Below are positions 40,024 to 49,909 of a stretch of 64,000 bases of DNA, one piece after another. The position numbers and the translations under genes were made by a program. The notes below the pieces were generated by a model. That model saw only the letters and a list, made by a program, of their open reading frames with translations. It had not been told where the DNA came from and made no database searches. The stretch spans positions 1 through 64,000 of the forward strand of contig JAEFBA010000003.1 of NCBI GenBank assembly GCA_016292145.1. Reading direction: 5' to 3'. Source of the DNA: Saccharofermentans sp. (GTDB lineage: Bacteria; Bacillota; Clostridia; Saccharofermentanales; Saccharofermentanaceae). Each line of letters opens with the position of its first letter. The first letter of the stretch is position 1.

Positions 40024-40917
40024 TTACAGACAGATCTCTACGACAGTTGCTTCAGGAGCGGAGAAGATCCTGAACGGGAGGATTCCGCAGCCGACGCCTC
40101 TTGATACGAAGACATCCGTTCCGTTTATATTGAAATGTCCCTGGATAACGCCCATCTTGGGGAACTTATCAGTAGTCCTTAATACGTTGAATTCGAATCT
40201 GAAAGGGAGCTTCATCTGTCCGCCGTGAAAATGCCCCGAGAGCATGTAGGCGGGTCTTGAATCAGGTGACAGGTGCAGGAATGCGTCCGGGTCGTGAGCT
40301 GCCAGGATAACAGGATATTCATTGCCGCAGGAGAGCTTTTCCTGCCAGACGCGGTGGATCTTTCCGGAATCGGGAACGCCGGTAAGGTAAGCTTTAGCGT
40401 CACTTTTTCGCGAGCTGAGGATAACAGAATTTGTATCAAGACTAATAAAACCGGATCTCTCAGGCGCGTTCTTGAGATTGCAGTCATGATTGCCGGAGAT
40501 GCCGTAGAAGGGGATTCCGAGTTCCCTGCAGCATGCACTGACTTCATTTAAGTATTTATAGCCCTTCTCCGAATTCTCCGGATAAGTGATTATGTCACCT
40601 CCGAACACTACCGCATCAACGCCGCCGCTCTCATGAGCCTTTTTAATGGCCTTGTTCATGCGCGCTGCGGTCACGGGGCACCATTCCGTATGGATGTCTG
40701 AGAAGAAGAATAAGCGGAGATCAGGGGCATCAGAAGAGCCTTGAGGGACAAGGGGGAGCTTGCTAATGGTTTCTTTGCTGATGGTGCCTTTGTTTATCTC
40801 GTGCTTTTTTAATACGACCTTGTCGTTAACAAGGAAGAAAGGCTCGGCCAGACACCATAGGACATAAAGCAGAATTAGAGCTGCCAATATCAGTAAAACC
40901 GTCAAAAAAACGTCCAT
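40024..40917 (-). CDS. Metallophosphoesterase (membrane-anchored)
   Basis: 'FFSDIHTEW', 'VFGGDI', 'GISGNHDC', 'LSGHFHGGQ' motifs after an N-terminal TM helix. Confidence 0.9.
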   Translation of the reverse strand: MDVFLTVLLILAALILLYVLWCLAEPFFLVNDKVVLKKHEINKGTISKETISKLPLVPQGSSDAPDLRLFFFSDIHTEWCPVTAARMNKAIKKAHESGGVDAVVFGGDIITYPENSEKGYKYLNEVSACCRELGIPFYGISGNHDCNLKNAPERSGFISLDTNSVILSSRKSDAKAYLTGVPDSGKIHRVWQEKLSCGNEYPVILAAHDPDAFLHLSPDSRPAYMLSGHFHGGQMKLPFRFEFNVLRTTDKFPKMGVIQGHFNINGTDVFVSRGVGCGILPFRIFSAPEATVVEICL

Positions 40918-41020
40918 CGGCCCTGCGATTCTCCTTTTTTCTTAATTATATAATATGCAGGCGCCAAACGTGTGTTATAATTCATACAATTGAAAATGTA
41001 TTTCATAGGAGGAATTTAGG

Positions 41021-41263
41021 ATGCCTAAGACAGAAATCACATACGAGATCGTTCAGCAGATCGGTATTCTCAAGGAGAATAAGTCCGGTTGGCAGCGTGA
41101 GCTTAATATCGTTAAGTGGAATAACGGTAAGCCGAAGCTTGACATCCGTGACTGGGGCCCGAACCATGAGAAGGTAGGTAAGGGTATTTCTCTTGATTTC
41201 GAAGAATATAATACACTCAAGGCTTATCTTGAGGACGGCGACTTTACTTCTCTCGACGAGTAA
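41021..41263 (+). CDS. YdbC/PC4-like small DNA-binding protein
   Basis: 'KSGWQRELNIVKWNNGKPKLDIRDWGPNHEKVGKGISL'. Confidence 0.8.
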   Translation: MPKTEITYEIVQQIGILKENKSGWQRELNIVKWNNGKPKLDIRDWGPNHEKVGKGISLDFEEYNTLKAYLEDGDFTSLDE

Positions 41264-41331
41264 TTGACCGTTACAGGGCAGTTTATTTATTGAATTTGAT
41301 CAGGGCGCGTTATCATGCGTCGTAATTCAGT

Positions 41332-41961
41332 ATGAGAAGCGAAGAACGAGCGGGTATTATCTCAATATTAATGCTGTTTTTGTGGGGGACTCTGATTACA
41401 GAGCCCTTCCATATTTTTGCGCGTTTTATCGCGAGAGCCGTGCACTATGCCTGCAAGGGAATAGGCATAAGCGGAATTGCAGCTTCTCTGATCTTATATG
41501 TTGTAGTCGTATCAGTGGTAATACTGATGCAGAAGCTGGCACCTACCAAGCTGGGCGTTTTTATCCCGTGCGCGATATCGGTGGTCTTCATCGCAATGCT
41601 TCTGGTAAAGGCATTCATGAACCGTTCCGTTGTGATAAGCGATGCGCTTTGCCTTGCCGTCCCTGCAGCGATAGCACTTGTCTTCTACATAATGAAGTTT
41701 GAGAAGGGCCTTAAGTGGTTTGCGGATGTCTATACATATTCGCTTGCCGTGGCACTTGTAAATTCACTCTTATTCGTTCCCCTTGCAAAGCTGGGAACAG
41801 TAGCGGCAAAGATCCTTTACATAACCAGATATAACGATATAGACATTACGTCGGGCTTTGCAGGTCTTGCCGGTATTCCCGAATTCGTGTGGGGAATATT
41901 CCTTACGGCTTTTGCGGTACTTCCGGTAATTTACCTTGCTACTATCGGCAGGAGGAAATGA
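41332..41961 (+). CDS. Hypothetical membrane protein
   Basis: About 6 hydrophobic segments; stop adjacent to ligA start. Confidence 0.6.
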   Translation: MRSEERAGIISILMLFLWGTLITEPFHIFARFIARAVHYACKGIGISGIAASLILYVVVVSVVILMQKLAPTKLGVFIPCAISVVFIAMLLVKAFMNRSVVISDALCLAVPAAIALVFYIMKFEKGLKWFADVYTYSLAVALVNSLLFVPLAKLGTVAAKILYITRYNDIDITSGFAGLAGIPEFVWGIFLTAFAVLPVIYLATIGRRK

Positions 41962-41962
41962 T

Positions 41963-44002
41963 ATGGAGCAGTTAGATCTCTTTGCGAGCATGGCTCAAGC
42001 TGATCAGGAGAGGAATGAATATCTTGAACTCGTAAAAAAGCTCAACCATTTTGCCGAGCTCTACTATGCCCAGGACGAACCTGAGATATCAGACTACGAG
42101 TACGATACCATGAACAACAGGCTTAAAGAGATCGAGAAGGCGCATCCTGACTGGATCGTCCCTGATTCTCCGTCTCAGAGAGTCGGCTGGAAGGCTGAGA
42201 AGGGAATCCTCGTAAAGCACAATGTTCCTATGTTAAGCCTCCAGGATGTTTTCGAAAAAGAGGATGTCTACGAATTCGTTAATTCCATGAGAGAGGAATT
42301 CGGTGATGAGGCAGAGTTCCTTGTAGAGACAAAGATCGACGGCCTGTCGATGGCTCTGCGTTATGAAGAAGGCGAATTAAAGCTCGCTGTTACGAGAGGC
42401 GACGGCATTACCGAAGGCGAAGATGTCACCATGAACGCCAAGATGATCCCTGATGTCGTAAGACAGCTCAAAGAACCTGTGCCTTACATTGAGATCAGGG
42501 GCGAGGTCTACATGACCAGAAAGGCCTTTGAAGCAGTAAATGCGAAGGCTGAAGAAGAGGGCAAGAAGACTTTTGCCAATCCCAGAAACTGTGCTGCCGG
42601 CACGTTAAGGCAGATCGATACGAGAATCACAAAGGAGAGAGGACTTTCTCTCTTCATCTTCAACGTACAGGAGACAAGAGGCGTTACGTTCAACACGCAC
42701 CTTGAAGGATATGAATACTTAAAGCGCAACGGCGTCAAGGTAATCGAGCAGTGCTTTAAGTGCAGGACTGCCGATGAGGTATGGGATGCGATCCAAAAGA
42801 TCGGCGAGATGCGCGGCGACCTTGAATACGATATCGACGGCGCGGTTGTAAAGCTCAATAATCTTTCGGAGAGATCCGCGCTCGGAAATACTATCAAGTT
42901 CCCCAGATGGGCAATAGCTTACAAGTATCCGCCGGAAGTAAAGGAGACACGCCTTCTTGAAGTTGAGGTCAACACCGGAAGAACGGGCAGGGTAACACCT
43001 GTTGCAGTATTTGAACCCATCAGTCTCTGCGGCACGATGGTGTCCCGTGCGACACTCCACAATCAGGATTTCATAGACCAGCTGGGCCTTGGAATCGGCG
43101 ATACGATCCTTGTCTATAAGTCAGGCGAGATCATTCCGAAGGTTAAGGATGTCAACAAAGATAAGAGACCTTCTGACTGGCAGCCTTATAAGATGCCGGA
43201 GAACTGTCCTGTCTGCGGCCACAAGCTCGTAAGGGATGAGGGCGGCGTCGATCTTAAGTGCGTAAATCTCATGTGCCCCGGAACGCTTGTTAACCGCATT
43301 GTTAACTTCGTATCCCGTGACTGCATGGACATTAAGGGATTCGGCACCGAATACATAAGAAAGCTCACAGAAGAAAAATACATTAAGGACATCGCTGATG
43401 TTTTCGAGCTCAAGGACAAGAGGGATGAACTCATAGAGAGTAAGCTCTTAGGCCTTGAGAAGAATACCGATAAGCTCTTAAGCGCCATTGAGGATGCCAG
43501 AAAAGAGACCCCTGCAGACAAGGTCCTTGCAGGCTTAGGAATCCCCGGCGTCGGAAAGGCAACGGCAAAAGAGCTTATAAGGACATTCGGTTCGATTGAC
43601 GCTATTGCAGAGGCTGACAAGGATTCGCTCGTAGCGGTGCAGGACATTGGAGAGATCTCTGCCGAAGGAATCTATAACTTCTTCCACGATGAAGGAAACA
43701 AAGCGCTTCTGGAGCGTTTAAAGGCACTTGGCTTAAACTTCGCAAGAGAAGAGAGCGCGGTGCAGGGCTCTGCTCTGGCGGGTCTTACCTTCTGCATCAC
43801 GGGAACACTCGAAGGCATGAGCAGGAGCGATGCCGAGAGCCTTATCGAGAGCAACGGCGGCAAGCCTGTTTCCTCGGTATCCAAGAAGACCTCCTATCTC
43901 CTTATGGGCGCCGATGCGGGCTCAAAGGAAAGAAAGGCCAGGGAATTGGGCGTCCCGATCATCTCTTTGGAAGAACTTAAGGACATGATCGCGAAGGGCT
44001 GA
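41963..44002 (+). CDS. ligA: NAD-dependent DNA ligase
   Basis: 'VETKIDGLSMALRYEEG' KxDG, 'CPVCGHKLV' zinc finger, BRCT C-terminus; ATG at 41963 after aggagg. Confidence 0.96.
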   Translation: MEQLDLFASMAQADQERNEYLELVKKLNHFAELYYAQDEPEISDYEYDTMNNRLKEIEKAHPDWIVPDSPSQRVGWKAEKGILVKHNVPMLSLQDVFEKEDVYEFVNSMREEFGDEAEFLVETKIDGLSMALRYEEGELKLAVTRGDGITEGEDVTMNAKMIPDVVRQLKEPVPYIEIRGEVYMTRKAFEAVNAKAEEEGKKTFANPRNCAAGTLRQIDTRITKERGLSLFIFNVQETRGVTFNTHLEGYEYLKRNGVKVIEQCFKCRTADEVWDAIQKIGEMRGDLEYDIDGAVVKLNNLSERSALGNTIKFPRWAIAYKYPPEVKETRLLEVEVNTGRTGRVTPVAVFEPISLCGTMVSRATLHNQDFIDQLGLGIGDTILVYKSGEIIPKVKDVNKDKRPSDWQPYKMPENCPVCGHKLVRDEGGVDLKCVNLMCPGTLVNRIVNFVSRDCMDIKGFGTEYIRKLTEEKYIKDIADVFELKDKRDELIESKLLGLEKNTDKLLSAIEDARKETPADKVLAGLGIPGVGKATAKELIRTFGSIDAIAEADKDSLVAVQDIGEISAEGIYNFFHDEGNKALLERLKALGLNFAREESAVQGSALAGLTFCITGTLEGMSRSDAESLIESNGGKPVSSVSKKTSYLLMGADAGSKERKARELGVPIISLEELKDMIAKG

Positions 44003-44005
44003 GAA

Positions 44006-44605
44006 ATGAATACCGCCGAAGAGAAAAAGAAGATCAGAAAAGAGATAAGGAGAAGAAGGCGTAATCTTTCTTCCAAGACCTTATCTGCCATAGATCAGAG
44101 CCTTCCGGAATTCATTTCCGCGATAGGTGACAAGGAACTTTTGAAGACTCTTAAGAATGCGAAAAGGATCGCCCTTTACAGAGCCTTTGATGGTGAGGTC
44201 CCGGTAGACGGCCTTGCAAGGTTCTTTATGGATAAGGGCATTACGTGCTGCTTCCCCAGAATAGAGAATGACAGCATGGTATTTTGCGACTGCCAGAGCC
44301 TTGATGACAGCGAATTCGATGTATCTTCAATTGGGATAAAAGAGCCTGCAGCAACCAAGATGCCGGCAGATCCAAAGGATATTGATGTTGTCGTGCTGCC
44401 GGCGCTTGCATATAATGAAGAAGGTACGAGGCTTGGTGCCGGCGGAGGTTATTACGACCGTTATATCGGCAGCCTGGGCTCTAAGAGGCCGTATCTTTTG
44501 GGAATCTGTTATGAGTTCCAGATATGCTCTGACGTGCCGTCTGACGAGCATGATATCAGCGCTGATTTTATAGCGGTGATACCTGAAGAAGAATATGCGG
44601 AGTAA
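44006..44605 (+). CDS. 5-formyltetrahydrofolate cyclo-ligase
   Basis: 'LPALAYNEEGTRLGAGGGYYDRYIG'. Confidence 0.88.
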   Translation: MNTAEEKKKIRKEIRRRRRNLSSKTLSAIDQSLPEFISAIGDKELLKTLKNAKRIALYRAFDGEVPVDGLARFFMDKGITCCFPRIENDSMVFCDCQSLDDSEFDVSSIGIKEPAATKMPADPKDIDVVVLPALAYNEEGTRLGAGGGYYDRYIGSLGSKRPYLLGICYEFQICSDVPSDEHDISADFIAVIPEEEYAE

Positions 44606-44614
44606 AGAATAAAC

Positions 44615-45049
44615 ATGCGTTATTTTATTGCTAACCTGGCTATGCATCTGGTGATCACGGGCGTCTTCGTCCTGCTTACCTGTGTTGCTGCAGGGCGCAA
44701 TAAGACCAAGAAGACAAAGCATGTTATCTTTTATTTCTTCCCGATCATATTCGCGCTTGCTTCAGTCCTTTATATCGTTTTCTATACTGCTCCGAGACTG
44801 ATGGATATCAACAGTCTCATCAACAGCAATTACTACTACAATTCCGGCACCGTTGAGAAGATAGGCTTTGCCAAGAATTACTTTGTCATCAACGGCGAGC
44901 ATTACTATCTGAATCCTCTGCATAACAAACTGGTCGAGGGTGATAACGTCAGAGTTAAGTACACGCCATATTCTTCTTTCACCGTTGAGGTTATGAAGAT
45001 AGAAGATTCTGATCAGAATCATGGCGGAAACTCTTCAAAAGAAAATTGA
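44615..45049 (+). CDS. Hypothetical membrane protein
   Basis: Two N-terminal TM helices plus small soluble domain. Confidence 0.55.
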   Translation: MRYFIANLAMHLVITGVFVLLTCVAAGRNKTKKTKHVIFYFFPIIFALASVLYIVFYTAPRLMDINSLINSNYYYNSGTVEKIGFAKNYFVINGEHYYLNPLHNKLVEGDNVRVKYTPYSSFTVEVMKIEDSDQNHGGNSSKEN

Positions 45050-45183
45050 AAAATTGAGACTAGTCTCAATTTTTGCCAAAAAGTCTCATTTTAGGCCCGT
45101 TTTTTTCATTTTCGAGCAACTTGCTTACACAAGCCCGTTTTCAGGTCGTAAACTTTCATTAAAACACGAAGGAGGAAGCGACC

Positions 45184-45723
45184 ATGGAGAACACGGCTAT
45201 CAGAAGAGGCAAGGTGGAGATGTCTGTCGTATGCAGTGACTTGAGCCTTTTGGAGAACATCAATTCATTGCTCAATGACAACGGCTTTATTTCCGTTGAG
45301 GATGAACAGGGAATAATGCATTACATAGTCGACGGCCGGCACAACAGGGATGAGGTTGCCGGCAGGGTGACGTCATTAAGTCCCGGCAGAAAGAATAAGC
45401 AGGGTAAGGAAGAAGCATATATTGACACGTGCGTTAAGTCCGTTCTGCACGAGTACGGATTCGATATGTCTCTCATAGGGACGGTATTGCTGTACAGGGT
45501 CCTTTTCGATTCATACATAAAGGGGATCCCGCTTCCGCCGACCATGAAGGCTGTCTATTGCGAGACGGGCAGGGAATTCGGTCTTTCCATAGAACAGTGC
45601 GAGAGAGACGTAAGATATTCGATCTCCAAGAGCGCTCTTAAAGACATGCGCAGCAGATCGGCTCTGAGATGCATGGGAACCAGGATCGAGAGAAGATTAG
45701 GCTTTAGGGATCCTTTGGAATAA
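45184..45723 (+). CDS. Spo0A C-terminal-domain-like DNA-binding protein without an intact receiver domain
   Basis: 'VKSVLHEYGFDMSLIGTVLLYRVLFDSYIKGIPLPPTMKAVYCETGREFGLSIEQCERDVRYSISKSA'; RBS ggaggaagcgaccATG. Confidence 0.6.
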   Translation: MENTAIRRGKVEMSVVCSDLSLLENINSLLNDNGFISVEDEQGIMHYIVDGRHNRDEVAGRVTSLSPGRKNKQGKEEAYIDTCVKSVLHEYGFDMSLIGTVLLYRVLFDSYIKGIPLPPTMKAVYCETGREFGLSIEQCERDVRYSISKSALKDMRSRSALRCMGTRIERRLGFRDPLE

Positions 45724-45727
45724 AAAA

Positions 45728-45747
45728 GGCTCCGTGGAAACGGAGCC
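45728..45747 (-). terminator. Intrinsic terminator for the HU gene
   Basis: ggctccg-tggaaa-cggagcc followed on the minus strand by tttttta. Confidence 0.8.
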
Positions 45748-45772
45748 TCAGGAATCTAAGTTAATATAAGAA

Positions 45773-46066
45773 TTACTTCTTCTTACCCTTCTTAGCGTTT
45801 ACCTTATCCTTAAGTGACTTTCCTGCCTTGAATGTAGGAACAGTAGATGCAGCGATCTTAATCTTATCGCCTGTAGCAGGGTTGCGGCCGCTTCTTGCAG
45901 CGAGCTTCTTTGTCTTGAATGTGCCGAAGCCAACGAGAACAACCTTGTCGTTCTTTACGAGAGCACCTTCAATAGCACCGAGGGTAGCCTTGAGAGCTGC
46001 TTCTGCATCTTTTTTGCTGAGGCCTGCATCTTTTGCGATCTTGTCAATAAGCTGTGACTTGTTCAT
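45773..46066 (-). CDS. HU-family DNA-binding protein
   Basis: '[25 protein letters not shown]...[26 protein letters not shown]'. Confidence 0.95.
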   Translation of the reverse strand: MNKSQLIDKIAKDAGLSKKDAEAALKATLGAIEGALVKNDKVVLVGFGTFKTKKLAARSGRNPATGDKIKIAASTVPTFKAGKSLKDKVNAKKGKKK

Positions 46067-46344
46067 GTGGTTTCCTCCTGTATTAGCCGCTGAAAAGGCT
46101 TAATTTTATAGTAATTTCATTATTGATTTAAGTAAAAAAGAAGTCAATAGTTTTCAAGCAAAAATAACAAAAATGTTTGAAAAAATTTGACAATCGAAGG
46201 AACCGGCATATGGTTTTCGGGCACGCGAAAAGAATACCAAAATGAATAGGATGGCAATTATTAATTAATGTCACTTTGATGCAAGATTTATTTGAAATGA
46301 TAGTGTATTATTGTTGTGCAAAAAACCAATCGGAGGATATATAT

Positions 46345-46548
46345 ATGATAGTTACCAAAGATACGATCATCGGAGATGTTGTAATGCAGGATGAAGGCAT
46401 TGCGCCGATCCTTATGGCTTCCGGACTTCACTGCCTCGGCTGCGCACTTGCTTCAGGCGAGACCATTGAAGAAGCATGCATGGTTCACGGCATGGACTGC
46501 GATGCTCTGGTAGAAGAGATCAACAACTACTTCCAGTCCAAGGGCTGA
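46345..46548 (+). CDS. DUF1858-domain protein (hybrid-cluster-protein-associated disulfide domain)
   Basis: 'IGDVVMQDEGIAPILMASGLHCLGCALASGETIEEACMVHGMD'; RBS cggagg before ATG 46345. Confidence 0.85.
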   Translation: MIVTKDTIIGDVVMQDEGIAPILMASGLHCLGCALASGETIEEACMVHGMDCDALVEEINNYFQSKG

Positions 46549-46575
46549 TCTTACTGAAACAACGCTGAGAATTTA

Positions 46576-46601
46576 AGAGAGTGTCATGAATGGCACTCTC
46601 T
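46576..46601 (+). terminator. Intrinsic terminator
   Basis: agagagtg...cactctct followed by tttttg. Confidence 0.75.
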
Positions 46602-46618
46602 TTTTGTTTGATCAGGGA

Positions 46619-48880
46619 TTAATACGAAGCACCGATGATTATCTCGAAAGTGGTTCCTTCGCCGAGTTTGCTCGTAACCTTTATCTCTGCATCATGCTTG
46701 TCGCAGATGAGCTTGACGATCGCAAGGCCCAGGCCTGTACCCTTGATGTTGATTCCCGAGTTATGCGCTCTGTAGAAACGGTCGAAGATCCTCGGCATAT
46801 CCTGTTCCGGAATGCCTATGCCGTCGTCTGACACCGAGATATGGATCTTCTGTGTCGATATATGAGAAAGATCACCTGATCTCCACGCCTTTACGACGAT
46901 ATTGGCCTTAGGTCCGGTGTAGTTGATCGCATTAGATATAAGGTTCTCGAATACGCGCGAGAACTTCGCGGGATCCGCCTTTACGATCAGGGAATCCATC
47001 GGAGGGAGATCTAACGACAGATGCTTGTCCGTATCTTCCAGATCCATTGAATACATGACGACAAGTTCGTCTAACATCTCGGAGATGGATACGGAAGTAA
47101 AGTGGAAATCGGAGTCGGAAGATTCCATTCTCGTAAGTTCCATGATGTCTGCGACGATCCTTTCCATCTGTTCGGATCTTCTGACAATGTTGCTTAAGTA
47201 GGCATTGCGCTGCTCCGGGCTTAAGTTGTCCTGTGAGGAGAGGATAAGCTCTGCATAACCTCTTATGGCTGTGATAGGCGTTCTTAAGTCGTGTGACACG
47301 TTGCTCAGGACGTTCTTACGTGCAGCTTCGCCTTCCATAAGTCGCTTGTTGGTAAGTACCAGGTCGCGGTTGATCTCTGAGATGAAGACGGTCTTCTCTC
47401 TTACCTGGCGCTTCAATACTGCGGCGCTTCTCTGGATCTCGCGCTGCTGGGTAATGTATGAAGATACGAGCGAGATCTCCGCTATGAATGTGAAGACGAC
47501 GAAGATAAGACTGTATGTGGGGATCGTATAGACGATCATGCTGTCTAAGAGGATCGAGAGATAGAGGATAAAGAACATCAGGCTGAACAGCAAGGCCCAG
47601 AGAAGTATCCTCTGGTTCTCTTTGTTATAGAAGAACAGGTCTAAAAAGATCGAGAGCAGTACCGTTGAAACACAGAAAAGCAGTGCCACGAATTCGGGCG
47701 CGAGCCTTCCGAAGCCTATATCACAGATGAAGTAGGCGACAAGGAGCGCAGCGCCGACGACAATAACGATATGGTGTGCTTTGGCGAGCATTACAAATCT
47801 CTTCTGCGGTTTTGATCCCAGGAAGAACTGTGTATTCTCTACAAAGGCCGCTGAAGAAGCGACTACCAGAAGAACGAATCTTATATCGGCTCTGATATGG
47901 CTGTTGACCGAGATAAAACGGCAGTCGTCCAGATAGTAGAGCAGGATCGAAACGAAGCTGACAAAGAATGCGAAGAAGAGTTTCTTGTTCTTGATTGCTC
48001 CGAGGATGATGTTTGAGCCTACACCCAAAGCTACGAAGAAGAGCATCGTAACGATGGCAAAGTGTCCTGCTGTGATGACCGTACGCACATCGTTTGCAAC
48101 CCTTGTCTCAATGATGGGTTCTGAAAGAAGACCGGGATTTGAGACCTGCGGAGTGGATGTGATCACGATAACAAGATCCAGTTTCCCGTTATCGGGGATA
48201 AGCGTACAGTAATCAGCAAATGCCTTGAGATTGAATACGGGAGTCTTGTCGCCGATCTTCTGGATGAATTCACCGTTACAGAAGATCCACGCTGTTCCGT
48301 TGTACTTGTGGAATGTCAGCGATAATGCATTGATCTCTTTGCTGCATTCGAAATGACCGACATATGCTGCTGAATAACAATCCTTCTTATCTACGGTGAA
48401 GTGCTGGTATTCGGGTGCCCTGTCAGTCTCGAACCACTGCGCAGTGGTGTTATAGTCGAACCACCCTTTCCATGTGTCACGGATGCCGACAGTCTCAGCA
48501 TATGGTCTGTGATTGGTCAATACTGAAGATACCCAAGTATAAGGGGAGTTATCGCGGCGGGTGTTCATAGCGTGAGCCAGGCTTGCTTTCGCTGTCTCAG
48601 GCGTTATGTTCGGAACGAATGTCCATCCGCCGGTTACGTGGCTGCTGTAGGGACCGTCCAGTGCGAGTGTGTCGCTTAAGATAAGCGTTCCCCTTTCCTC
48701 GTTATACACAGGCGTCGTATCGGTGGTGTATGTGATACCGATGCTGATTATGCCTGCAATTACCAGTACGAGCAGGAGCGCGAAAATAAAGGCCAGCATA
48801 GTACCGCCGAAGGTCCTGTTGCGCGAATCAGAACCCGGAAACTTAAAACTTCCCAATCTGCTGTGCTTATACTGTGCCAT
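46619..48880 (-). CDS. Sensor histidine kinase with N-terminal extracytoplasmic and 7-TM-like region
   Basis: 'NVSHDLRTPITAIRGYAELI' H-box; 'NLISNAINYTG' N-box; 'GIGIPEQDMPRIFDRFYRA...GTGLGLAIVK'. Confidence 0.9.
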   Translation of the reverse strand: MAQYKHSRLGSFKFPGSDSRNRTFGGTMLAFIFALLLVLVIAGIISIGITYTTDTTPVYNEERGTLILSDTLALDGPYSSHVTGGWTFVPNITPETAKASLAHAMNTRRDNSPYTWVSSVLTNHRPYAETVGIRDTWKGWFDYNTTAQWFETDRAPEYQHFTVDKKDCYSAAYVGHFECSKEINALSLTFHKYNGTAWIFCNGEFIQKIGDKTPVFNLKAFADYCTLIPDNGKLDLVIVITSTPQVSNPGLLSEPIIETRVANDVRTVITAGHFAIVTMLFFVALGVGSNIILGAIKNKKLFFAFFVSFVSILLYYLDDCRFISVNSHIRADIRFVLLVVASSAAFVENTQFFLGSKPQKRFVMLAKAHHIVIVVGAALLVAYFICDIGFGRLAPEFVALLFCVSTVLLSIFLDLFFYNKENQRILLWALLFSLMFFILYLSILLDSMIVYTIPTYSLIFVVFTFIAEISLVSSYITQQREIQRSAAVLKRQVREKTVFISEINRDLVLTNKRLMEGEAARKNVLSNVSHDLRTPITAIRGYAELILSSQDNLSPEQRNAYLSNIVRRSEQMERIVADIMELTRMESSDSDFHFTSVSISEMLDELVVMYSMDLEDTDKHLSLDLPPMDSLIVKADPAKFSRVFENLISNAINYTGPKANIVVKAWRSGDLSHISTQKIHISVSDDGIGIPEQDMPRIFDRFYRAHNSGINIKGTGLGLAIVKLICDKHDAEIKVTSKLGEGTTFEIIIGASY

Positions 48881-48958
48881 TTATGTTCTTCGTTTCCTGA
48901 AAATGATGAAGCGGGACTATTATAAGCCCCGCATTCAATAATTACTAATCTTATTAAA

Positions 48959-49669
48959 TTAGAACTGTGTGTTCATGCTGTTCTTTACCGGCGGATAAGC
49001 GAAGGAATAACCGATGCCCCACTCAGTCTTTACGAATGTGATCTCAGGTGCGATCTTCTCCATCTTCTTTCTGAGGTAGGAGATGTTAACCATTACGAGG
49101 TGGTTGTCGCACGGAGAATCGTCGCCCCAAACGTGGGAATAGATCCTTGTGAAAGGAACGATAACGTTCGGTGTCTCAGCCAAGAGGCAGAGGATATCGA
49201 ACTCGCGGTTTGTAAGATGCAGCGGCTTCTCCTTGAGAGTAACCTCACGAGTCTTGATGTTGATTCTGAGCGGCGGATACTCTACAAGGAATCCCTCGCT
49301 CTTCATGTTACGCTTGATGTGAACGTTGATTCTGAGGCTTAACTCAGGAAGGGAATAAGGCTTTGTGATGTAGTCATCTGCGCCGACCTTAAATCCGTTG
49401 ATAACGTCTTCCTGCTGATCCTTTGCTGTAAGGAAGATGATCGGACAGTCAGTGTACTCTTTGATCTTGGGTGCAAGATCAAATGCACTTCCGTCAGGAA
49501 GCATAACATCCAATACGATGCATGAGAAACTATGAAGCTTGATCTTCTCGAGTGCCTCTGCACAGGAAGCTGCTGTTACTACGTCATATCCTTCGCTTTC
49601 AAGGAAATCACGGTTAAGGACTAAGATGTCGCTGTCGTCATCTACAAGAAATACTTTTTGCTTTGCCAT
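48959..49669 (-). CDS. OmpR-family response regulator
   Basis: 'VFLVDDDSDILVLNRDFLESEG', 'CIVLDVMLPDG', C-terminal winged helix. Confidence 0.93.
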   Translation of the reverse strand: MAKQKVFLVDDDSDILVLNRDFLESEGYDVVTAASCAEALEKIKLHSFSCIVLDVMLPDGSAFDLAPKIKEYTDCPIIFLTAKDQQEDVINGFKVGADDYITKPYSLPELSLRINVHIKRNMKSEGFLVEYPPLRINIKTREVTLKEKPLHLTNREFDILCLLAETPNVIVPFTRIYSHVWGDDSPCDNHLVMVNISYLRKKMEKIAPEITFVKTEWGIGYSFAYPPVKNSMNTQF

Positions 49670-49909
49670 TAAAATACCTCCCCAGTTACTATTAATTTTT
49701 CTTCTTAATCACAATTACCGGTAATGAGCGAGACACCGGATGCTCTTTTACATAATTGTGATTTTTTGATTTTTGACTAGTATAGTATACAACACGTCAA
49801 ACCGATTTTATATAGTCAATTGCAATAAGTTACAGATAATATTTTACAATTTTAAGTGCAAGTGAGCAGAATATAGAAAATATGTTCGGTTAATGGTATC
49901 ATAAAATCC

